A stretch of 38,734 nucleotides of DNA from Elysia marginata (taxonomy: Eukaryota; Mollusca; Gastropoda; Plakobranchidae): positions 420,982 through 459,715 of the forward strand of contig BMAT01007483.1 in the NCBI GenBank assembly GCA_019649035.1, written 5' to 3'. Positions 22,701 through 34,700 of the stretch are shown here, in pieces (within the stretch, counting starts at the first letter, position 1; every line of letters starts with the position of its first letter). The translations under genes were made by a program, and so were the position numbers. Below the pieces are notes generated by a model, which was not told where the DNA came from, searched no databases, and saw only the letters and a program-made list of their open reading frames with translations.

Positions 22701-25700
22701 AACGTCATTGGTGGAAATGTAAAACCAAGCACCTGAAACATAAACAAAAGACAAAGCAACAAAATCAAGAACTAATCATGCCGAAAAAGAGACAGACCTT
22801 TTGTGCCTTTCATGCCCACTTGAATATCAACATTAAATTCCACATTTGCAGCAAAGCTTTGAGGTGGCACAATTTTTTTCATTTCTTGAGCATCAGGGCT
22901 CTGCAAGCTTTTGCATGGAGAGGATCTAAGGTATTTCTCACAAATAGATTCAATTTTTGAACCCATTCTTGTCTCAGCCTCATCTTCATGTTGCTGTATC
23001 AGTTCATCAGGCTCATTATTATCTTCCCCAACTTTATCTTTGTTTGGTTTTAGTTAATCAAAAAAGAAAAAAAAAGATTAAATTAATTTTTTTTCTTCTA
23101 AAACCTAGATGACATTTCTTACATTTTCTCATCATAATGTAAACAACAAACTCATTTGAACTTATAAAGCTAAAACTTCAAAAACGTTTCTTGGTAAAAC
23201 GTTCAGTTTTATATGAATACACAAATCTATTATGTCTTGCAACCATATAAAATGAGTTTTAAGTCAAAACTGGAAGGTAGTAAGATATGGGTATCACAAA
23301 AAAAACATTTCCTCTACTTTAAAATACAACAAAAAGAAAATCTCTATCATGCTTCTATGTAAAGTTATTGTTGTTTGAAGCTGGCAGGGTTAGGATTTGT
23401 AAAATTTCAGAAAGGGGAGAAAATTGTATTTATAGTTTAGACACTTCAGAGGTGTAAAGTCCTTAGCAACCATACCAATTTAAATGAAACACATAAAACA
23501 TGAAATTTCAGCATGAATCAGTTGTGAAAGTTTTTGAGAAATAGTTATAGGGTCATTATTTAAAATTTAAAAAAATTGTTACTGAAAACTCACTAAACTT
23601 TGAAAGCCCATATCTCTAAACTAGGCCTTGCGACTTAATACTCATTTGGATAGAATCCAAGACATAGAATCCAAGACATACTTTACATGCTTCTTATGAG
23701 GAATGACATTAATTTTTTTTCCAACAAGTTATATATGTGTTTGTATGTGGGTGTACAGGTGGAGAGACTAACCTTGCAGTTGTAGCTATTCAAAGAGGGT
23801 TAATATTTGTTTGCATGTTTAGTAACAATTGTGAAAGAATCTTGATAATAAATATACTTCCTTTCAATCAGCTAGGTTGTGAAGGCTGACAACAGGGAAT
23901 CAATGCCTAAACATAAATGGGGCATGTGATTGTCGACTCACCTGCTCTGCTCCCAGTCTTAGAGGGTGGCCTTGAGGTGCGAACTTCAGGTCCTCCTGGA
24001 GCAGACTCCTCCTTGGGGGTCTCAGGAGGAACTTCAGGTGGTCCACCTGGAGCCTGAGATACCATCAAAAAGTTCAGATCAATAATAAAACTTAAAGTTA
24101 AAAAAAAAATACACAATCATAACATCTTCAATGTTTTTTAAAGAAACAGATCTTTAAAATTAATAATTAAAATATTAGAGACAAAATTTGAAGTATTAAA
24201 AGCTGAAGTAATCAGTGACATTTCTTCAGGTGTATGAAAACACAATTTGCGCACAAAATAAGTTTACTTGCAGAACAATGACATTTAAAGATATATACAT
24301 TGTTTGAAAAAAGCTCCTCAAATGCTCTCAATTGCAGTGAAAAAATATTTGATACCTTGATTATGATCTGAGTCATTGCACTTGAAAAATAGAGAATCAT
24401 AATAACTACTCATAAAGAAATAAGGAAAAGCACATTAAAAGGTTTACCACTGGTTTGTGGTTGAATATATGATGAAATATATTATAAACTTTTAACATAC
24501 CCAGAGAAAATTGTTAAATTTTGATAGAAATGGTCAACTTTCTGAAATTTAATATTGCGGCAGATTAACTCATCTTGTGATGTTACTACACATTTGATAC
24601 CTGTATCTTAGTGAAAAAAATTCCAAGTTTTACCTCTTTTTCTTCAGGCTTCTCTGCTTCTGGCGGTGGTGGTTCCTCCTGACCCTTGCTTGTAATCTTT
24701 AAGACAACAGATGAAAGCAAAATAAAAATCTGTTCAAACCAAAAATTGAGTAGTTAAGAGAGCTCATGTTGGCACTAAACCACCTAATTGCCAATAGTAA
24801 AAAGCACTATATTCATTTGAAAACAAACAAAGAACATACTTAAATAGGTCAACATTGTTAAATTAATTTCTGCAACTTTTCCTTGCAGTCAGATTCAAGT
24901 AGCCTTTAACTTACCCTAGCAAGAGTATCCTCCAAAATTTTCTCTGTCTCTAGGTACACCGAGTCTTTCTCCAGGCTGGCATCCACTGTCTTTAGAGTGC
25001 CAAACTTGACAAACCACTTCTCAAGTTTAGGCCACTGGTCATGAAAACCAGTGATCCTATATTATTGAACAAGGATAAAAGAAAGTAGTCAAACTAAAAC
25101 ATTAAAAAAGTCGCATTCCTCTAGTATATAGAATTACTCAAAATGTAGAAAGCAAATAATTAAGAGGTTGGGTATGCTTGTGTGAAAAAAAGGACTAAAG
25201 GGAAAATATCTGGAATTTATTGTTGACATCAAATCTTTGGGAACAAAAAACCACTCTTGAAATTAAAAAAAAAAATAATCAAACAAGAAACATTTTTTGT
25301 CCTTTCAACACAAACTATCAATTCTACCTGGTTTGAATTTGCTCCTGATCATAAGCAGGATCTGCCACAGGTTGAACCTTTTCAGTTTTGCCAACCCCTG
25401 TTGCACTTCCCTCAGGAGGAGGATTAAACTCCTCATGAAAAGTCTTCTCTGCTTGGATTTGCTCTGTAAGGAAAAAGAAAGAATACTTGTCAAATCTTAA
25501 GGGTTTTTTGAATATTTGTTCTTTCATTGTGTAGGGACGGATTGATTTGTAAGCCAGGTTAACCAAAATCAGATGAGACATCTCACAAAACAAAATTCAA
25601 AATATTAGGTTGCAGAATGCATAGAAATGTTAATGATATAATAAAGTCCTGTATGTAAATTCAATGAGACCATAAATTATCGCCTTTTTACTTTTGGTTA

Positions 25701-28700
25701 ATGTAAACTAGTACTTAAAAAAAACCAAGACTCATTTTCTAAGATTGGTTGATGCATTATAAAAATTTTAATTAAAAACTTTTCAATTTCATTAAGGCTG
25801 GTCTTTGATGCTAAAATTTTATGAGCTAGTGTAAGTAACTTCATCCTTTATCAATAAAACATATTTTTAAAATTCTGTATTTTTTTTGTATTCTCGTTTT
25901 TTAAAAACAGATTTTATTTCCAATGAATCATGAAAATACATGTGGTAATAGAAAGCAACAGAAGTACATATATTACTATAAGAGAAGTTGTAAGAAAGAA
26001 GGAGGTGTTTTCAAGGTATTACAGCTAAATTAACATAAAGATCGTATTATTTCAAACTTAAAAATGTAGATTCAATTAAATTATTTTTCAAAAGCTTTTC
26101 TCTTAGTTTTCTGGATTAAGCTTAAAATTTTGAGTATAAGCATTTAAAATATATAGTTTTGTTTTATCCACAGTTCCTATCTTTTATTAAAAGAGGCAAG
26201 ATATGGACAAATATCTTCTACCTATTTAAAAGCAGAATCAATAATTTCCTTTTTTTTGGAATTAGAAGAAGTCTCCAGGTTGAGTTATGCATGAGTATTG
26301 GCATAGGTTTGTTTGTTATCGGATCATAATATCATTTCATGTAATTACATACTTGAATTGAACAGATATTTGATCAAACTTCAGACTTATATTTCCTATG
26401 AAGGCTAAAGTCTGATAGCCTATAATTAGCGCTACCAATATTCTATTACCTACCTGTCCTTCCGGCAGCTCTCTTCAAGCACAGCTCATCCCTTACATCA
26501 AAGAGGATAACTACATCAATACCACTTGGAGGCTCCGGGGGTGGAGGTGGAGGTCGTGGATCAGGCACAAGGCTAGACTTGCGCACCTTTGGTTTGGGGT
26601 CCCTCTTCGCAGTTGATGGGGCATTAGGGTCATAACCCGAGAGAGCTTTCTCCAACATTTTAGCTTGATTATAATTCTGAGGATATCCATCTAGAACCCA
26701 ACCAGTGCCCTCTGGAATTTGCCTAAAACGTGACAAAGATGTAAAAGTCAAAGTTAACTTACAGCTGTAAAGTATGAACATGACAACAGGAGTACTTGAT
26801 TACCTGACATAAAGAAGGACATTTTAAACTAAAATATATGATTGTAGTAGTAATAATAATAATAATAATAGTAATAATAGTTATTATGATAATAACAATA
26901 ATAGTAAGATAAATGACAATTTATCCATAGAAAGAGAAGAAGCAGTAGCAAATACATTACACTTTACTAAGCTACCATTTTAATTTTTTCGTTATCTGCA
27001 ATAACAAACAAGAGCATAAATAAAGCTTAAACCTCTGTCTAGGAGCCTAATGCACAACTTATTTCTCTAACATAAGGTATAACATAAACTTAGATAGCTT
27101 CTTAGAATAAAAGTTGTGAAACAATCTTTTATAATATAGAATAACTTTTACCTTATTGCATCAACAATTATGTCCACTACCACTTGATCATCAACAGGTC
27201 GGCCTTTCTTCAAAAACTTGATTGCTTTCGCTCCATTCCTTGAACGGTTAGTAGGCTGTAAAATTATAGCATTATATTGTAAAAATCTGTATCACTTTTA
27301 AATAAAATATCAGACGTAACAATTATCAAATGTTAACTATTTAATAACTGCTTTTTAAGTTTATTTTCATCACCTAACAACATCATTCCTATTAGAAGTT
27401 TTAATTATCCGGAAAATATGAATCGGTATTAAAGTCATAATTTATTTTTTAATTGGAATTTAAGAGATAAATCAGAAAATTTGGAGAAAAAAAAATAAAA
27501 TCACTTGCTTGATATGAATAATATTGACATAGCATCATAATAACATCCAATGAAACTGTGCCATAATATAGGAACATTATCTGTGAAGGATTTGCTCTGA
27601 AAAACTATAGACCTATAGCCTAAGCTCAAACAGGTAGCTGATCAACTTCGGCTATCAACTCCTTGAATAAAGCTCCACCATGCAAGTGCGTAAAAACTGC
27701 TATTTCTTAACAACTGATTATGTAATAAAGTAGTTGGGATATGGTAAACAATACATCACCCATAGCCCAATGGCAGTAACCTTTAACTTACTGTCTGAAA
27801 GCTTTTAGCATAAATAACAAATGTGCAAGTACACCGTTATTCACCATCTTTATGTCAAGGTTCCATTTGCAATAGATTTTAGTAGTAGATAGAACCTTTT
27901 GACTTTCAGCCTTTATATTGTACTCACTTTCTTTGAAAGACTGATACTTAACCGTTTTTCCCAAAAAGATAATCACAAGAAATGCATGGCAAAATTTAGA
28001 CAAGAAGTGTCACCACAGCCAATAGAAGCAGGAAGTTCTTTTTTTTTTAAAGATACACCCAGGGAGATTAAGATGCAGGAAATTAACAAGTGACATTTTT
28101 ACGGTTTAAGAATTGCAACAAAATGAAAAAAATAACGACAAAACTGACAAACTGAAATCTTTAAAAGTAGCAATAACACACATGCACACAGCTTACAGTT
28201 GGTCCTTTGTCCTTGGCCCTCCTCATGTTGCTTGTAGACCGTGAGAGGTCGGATGGCTGCTTCCCACTATTTGCTGTGCCTGGAGGCTCTAGTGCTGCAG
28301 CAGCCTCTGCTCATAAAGGAATAAAACATATTAAAAAAAATAAAGCTGAAAGCTAAAATCACAAACCATTAGTAAAAAACAGCAAAAAAAGTAAGTTACA
28401 AACTTAGTTTATAAGTGGAACTGAAATTCTGGATAATTTCAAAAGTTTGTCAAGCATTATGACGATGCCTGTCCAAATGATTGCTTATCTCACAGCTATT
28501 TCTAATTTATCAAATGTTGGAAATATCATTTTAGAAAAAAAAAACAACTTTGGCCTTTTTAATATTGCTAAAAAATTAATACCCTTTCTGAGAATTTATA
28601 TAATTTGAAGTAAATTTTGAGTTATCAAGCTTATAAAAAACAAAGTGAAAACTGCTACCAACACATGACTCACAATACAGATTTTAACTCTTAAACCATG

Positions 28701-31700
28701 TAATTATCTCATACTTCTGAGAGTAATTTATCTAGGTCTTGATCTAAGCCTAGATCAACCTATGCGGTTGTAACTTCTAGATCGCTGCAAGTATCGCTAA
28801 AAGAGTTAAAGTTAGCTTCTCTTGGAAGTTCAATCTTCTATAATCAACATCCGGGGTCAAACTATTTCATAGTTTTATTCATACAATGTCTTTCTCCCCT
28901 TCTTAGTTATGACTATACATCGGACACTGGCAGCCTCCATCCGTTGATATAAAATGGTGCATCGGACGTTGACAGCGTCCGGCCATTGTTATAGAGTTGA
29001 TAGACAAAAATTCTTACTATACAGAATTTTAGGGACTATACATTTGGGCCTGCATATATCTAAATTTTGTAAAAAAAATAAGGCAAATCAAGGACTTTCT
29101 ATCCACAACAACAGAAAACATTTTATGCTCAAATCTGAGTTTGATAAACGAGTTTCTTTTCTTTTTTTTTGCCAATTCATTTTCAATTAACTTGAAATGA
29201 ATAAGAAAGCTGATGTCCACTTCTAATCAAAGTGCGCTGGAAACTCACCAGTAGCTGGCTGTTCAGCTGCAGGAGCTTCACTTCCTGTTTCCTCTGGGGG
29301 ACCTATTCAAAATTTTGAAAAAAAATTAAATGCAAAAACATTCTGTTGTCCCTTTGATGGGTAAAGGATTTTAATTTATTTCTTGAACTCTTATGTTACT
29401 AAAGTAGGCCTATATCTTGGACAGATTTATTATGAACAAAATTTTAAGCGAAACAACTTTTTTCTTCTTCTATATTTCTCTCTAGTCTGATTGTGGGTCA
29501 TTCAGGTCTCAAATGTATTTAAAGAAAAGAACAAAACTTTAGACAGATAAGTACCAGATTATGTGTCCAAACCTCTTTTTGTGCTGTCTTACAAATCTTT
29601 GACAAAAGGTATATTCAGATAGTCTAAACATGATTTCATACGGTCGGCTTTACCAAATTTTCCTGACACCAGTTATGCTATAGCAAAACTTGTTCCATGT
29701 AAAATAAAAATGCCATTACAATTTCATTAACCACAAAATAGTTTTCTTAACAGATTTTCAATGTCAATTCAGCATTTATTTTTTTAAGGTTGCCTAAATA
29801 TGAAAGCATGTGCGATGAAAAGTTTGCTAATACCTTACGGAACACTTACCAGCCTCGCCTGTAACACTGCCATCTACTGGTTCATCTGGCACTGTCTCCA
29901 CAGCAGGTGTCTCCCCTTCCTGGCCAGAGGAATATTCAGCATTATCCTCCAATGGCTCAATATCAGCTTGTGTTGCCTGGAGCATTATGGTGTGCAGCAC
30001 ACAAAATCCAAAACATGTGAAAGTGCAGAAAAAAAGGGCGATGAAAAACATAGGTTAGAAAGGCAAAGAAAGAAGAGAACAAAATTAGATCATTAAAATT
30101 TAGTCAGTGCAATTAGTATTTAATACCAGTACCAAAGTGAATGAAACAAATGCATGGGCATCACAATGGTTAGATTTGTGTTTTTATTGTTTTTAGTGTG
30201 CACTTTTGTGTTAGGAATTTCAAGATCACACTAAAATCAGATAAAGAAAACATAACTTTTTTTTTTTCAAATTTGTATTAGAAAATATATATACTCCTTT
30301 ACCTATTTGCACAAGACTGATAACAAGCCACATTAAAAGCCCACATCAGAAGTAAATTTGTAAATTATTTATCTCCATACAAAAAAATTCAAGACTTGAT
30401 GACCAAAAAAGTAAACATGGCCATTCAAATCTTGCATCTATACATTCATATTTTGCTTGCCTTTTTTATCACAAAAAAAAATCAGGACTGTGCAGATACC
30501 TCTACTGTAAAAATCAGATGCCACACTGGTTAGTCTTTCATTAGACATACGGATTAAAATAATGTTTCAAAAACATTACATAGGTCACACAGAAACCAAT
30601 AATTAAGACTAATTTGTACTAAAGAATGCTTCTGTAACTAATACAGCATTGAGATTGGTGGATGCTTAAGACAAAAAAAACAAACTATAATTGCATAAGA
30701 AATTCGCTGATAAAATTTTAAGTCAACTTCAATCCCTTCATTTTGGAATATTTTGCCTCTTCCTCTAAGATTAATACTATTAAAACAAGAATTCAAAACA
30801 TCAAGTTTCAGCTCTATTCACATCTTTCAATCAATATGTCTCATAATTTTCTGAATGTATGCATTAACAAACGTGAGACTATATATTATGATGCTGCCAG
30901 AATGTGTTTTATTTGCAAAATTATAAATTTTCTACATCTTTCAAAGTAATTCTCATAGCCATTACCATTACTGTTATTGTCATTATCTTTCTTATTAATA
31001 ATATCATGGTATTTGATTATAATACTGATATGTTTCAATAAACTGAACAAGATTTTGGAATTTTGTCAATTCTTTTTTTTATTTTTCATAGTCATCAAGA
31101 CAAAGCAGTCATAAGGTAAAAAAACAATTTAAACTGCAATTCCTACCTGATCAGCAGTTATAACTTCTCCTGCCTTGTGAGCCTCCACAGCCTCTTGCAC
31201 CAACTGCTCAGCAACGAGAACCTGCAGTCGATTCTCTGATTAAGGGGACAAGTTTATAGGCAATAGAATATAATTTAAACAAATTAGAAAGCAAGTTGTG
31301 TTTCTTCAATGTTAATGGTGTTACAGCTTTCATTACAGAAATAAAGAAAACAGCCACAGCTGCGTGGTTTCTTGACTATGCTGGCAAAGCCAGGGCATTG
31401 AGTAAGAAGGTATATAGGGACTCAAAGGAAGAAAAATTAGGTTAAAGACTTCTTACGATTGAGAATGACTAGGTAAATAAAATCTAAATTTTGTAGATAA
31501 AATGTTCATGGCAAAAATAGAAAATTTTATCTATGCCGCTCAAAAGGAGAACTGTCCTGGCTAATGCGAGCAGGAAAAAAATCAGAACAGCAAGCCAATA
31601 CGATTAATACTAGCTTCATTAAAAGGGAATCAACTACACTTTCTAATAGCATTGAACAAACTTGCACTAGTTTCTTTGAAAGGGCATTAACTACACTGCA

Positions 31701-34700
31701 CCTAATTACATTGAGTAAAAATGCATCCACCATACTATCCATCCGTCCGTCCTTTTGTCCATCCATCCATCCATCCATCTACCTATCCATCTATATATCT
31801 ATCTATTCTTTTTCAGTTTCTTTTCATTTACTTGATACATGTACCATAAATAGTAATCCCTTAATTTGCAATTTCGTTAAGATAAACAAAGTATTTAATA
31901 TGAGGGCAGTGCTTATAGTTCAGACTCATTTTGTGGATTGACTCTGAAAAAATAAACACTGCTGATTTTAGGTCACTTGACCTCTCAATCAAAGAAACAA
32001 AATTAAATTTATATCACAAGTCCAGTTTTGTTCACTCTTTAAAAAATAACACCATTATTACCTTCAGCCAGTCTCTTAACACATGAGCTTTTGCCACTGA
32101 AAACTTTTCCAAGAATGCAGGCCCGTACAGGGAAAGGAGGAAACTCTGGAGGTGGTGGAGGTGGCTGAAAAATATGAAAACAAATGTAAGAATAGTGAAA
32201 TTTATCAGCCTGGAAAAGATACAGAATTACCTAAAATGTTTTGACAATATCTGGCTGGGAAAAATTAACTGAAAGTACAAAGCATAAGAAATCCATATTT
32301 CTTTCTTAAACCATCCAAAATTTTAAAATAAATCTTAATGCTTTAGGACAAACAGCAAGTTTAAAAATCAGAGTTTAATAGAATTTGAATTTGATGTTGG
32401 TTTTTGAAACACTGGTTCCAGATAAAGCATACACCTTATTTATGTATTTATATTTAATGGTTATTTTCAAAGTTTTGAAAACTTACAGTGGGTGGATACA
32501 CAATGTTGAAGAGTCTCTGAACAACATGTCCCACTACAGGGTTATCCCTTGGTGGCTGCTGAACTTCACTTGTCTCAGGAGGCTGCCACTCTCCCTGCAT
32601 GGTCTGGCAAAGTTATTACAGTATACAGCTTAGTAGTGAATTTAAGGTTTCCAGCTGTCAGTTGTCTAGAGTATTGAAAGTTGCAAGCCATAACTGATTT
32701 GATGTAGGCCCAATTCAGATATTTATAATTCCATGGACACAAAATTTAAATTTGAATGATCCCACAGAAAAATGAAATTGGTAATCTTAATGTAGTTTGA
32801 ATGAAGCAAATAATCAAATTATCCAGGTTCAGATTATATGGACTTGATTGTAAGTTTGAATCTAGCTGGCTGGTTCAAATCATCAAATTATTTTTCTAGG
32901 ACAAAGGAGAATAATTTTTCTCATACATCTGTTTTTCTATCTGTATTTTACATTCATTTGTTGGTTTGACCCTATAAAGATATAGTTGATTTGTTGAAAA
33001 TGTATTTTATTGCCTGAGTCATTTCCTCTCATTGAAAACAATGTGCTACCTTGTATTCAGTAAAGTCTCCCTCGTCTAGGAGGTTCTGTCTATCCTCCTC
33101 CAAAACCTGCTCTGCTGTCAGTTCAGTGACCTCGGGTTCTCTGTGCTCGAACAATGGCTGTCCACTGGTAAATAAAAGCTTCCATTCCCGCATTAGTTTT
33201 GCTGGCAGAAGGCTGTACGAGATCATGAGATGTATTTAGCAACAGAAGAAATTTTTCTTTTTAATTTGTCAAAATGCTCACAACAATAGTGTATCACAGC
33301 ATTGAATTTAGGAGACTTAGGACACTTGAGAGAATTAAAACTAAAACTGAACATACACTGACGACCATTTTTTAATGACTTCCTTGCATTTTTCTATATT
33401 TTTCTACTCTGCATGATGACCACCTTACCAACTCTACTGCAAACAGATTTTTCAACCAACATCATTCTTCAAACCCCTTTTAAAAATGTAACCATTCTTA
33501 ACCAGACAAGAACTAATTAGCAGCCCAAGAACTCCAACATGCCCTCCCTTCCCGCCCCCACACCCCCACCTCCTTACTTGATACTTATTTGTTAACCTAT
33601 GATGTAAAACTATGAAAAAAATGGCCTCTGGTGACTAGATGAACAGCCACAGTGAGACTGATAGGTGTAAGTGCTGACAAGGTAGATCAAAAGCGTGCCC
33701 CTCCTCCCTTATGCTTTATTGTTCACCTGTGATCCTTCTCTTTACGAGGATTTACCTGCTTGTTTATCTGCCCTAGCAATATGGCGGATAGAGCTAGATA
33801 GCCGTGGTTAAGAGATAATCTTAAAGACTGGTTGTCAGTTTATCAAGTTTGTTAATATAGGCAGCGTTATAGATGCAATTGATCTTGATAACCATAGCTA
33901 CATTAGAAATTTTCAGTCAGGAAAAGAAACAGAAATGCCGCTGTGCTAAAAAGATGTTGATTAATGATTAATCAAATGCCAAAATTGTCTTGACATGGCT
34001 TTATATGCTCATCAAACTTCCAAGTGTACAGGGTATAAAAACACAAAATTGTATCTTTTTGCTCACTTCAATTGAGAAACAATGCACTGACGCTTGAACA
34101 AAGGCTTAATAATAGGCTTTTAGGCATTCCTAAGCTAACTGTCATTTGCTTAAATTAATCAAATGGGGACTCAGAAAGAAAAGTTTTTTTTTTACTTCGT
34201 CAAAACAGAAACGAAAAGAAATGCATTTTGGCAGGTTTATAGGCATGCTGCGCAACACGACCACTAGTTCATCATGGCTACAATGGTCTTTGATCTTCAA
34301 TGGTCGTCTTGGGCAGGTTCAACTCTACAAAGGCTGAGAATAACAAAAATAATTATTCAAAATCTGAACAGTAAGGAGTCAATAGTTACTGACTTGCTGG
34401 TAAGTTCTCGATACTCTGCCACCTTGCAGGCAAAATCCACAATGCCATTCATGATGTCTGAGCATGCTTCATAATGTCGTCTATACTTCTGCTCTGCTCT
34501 TTCAGCGGCGATTTGATCGTGGAGCTCTTGCTCTGCCTGAATCTGTTCAGCATACTCCATCTTGTGAAGAGCAGCCATTTCCTAACAAATCAAAAATAAG
34601 GGCTGAAGAAGTCTTTAAAAACAAGATTGTTTCTCAATTTAATGTTGAGCGTAACATATTTTTGAAAATAAAGAGTCTCACTACGATTCAAATTATTAAA

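Noticed and set aside
31564..31941. 125-codon plus-strand open frame
   Set aside because: Lies over a 57-bp tandem duplication and an ATCC microsatellite; the Ile/Ser/Pro-rich product is a by-product of the repeats.
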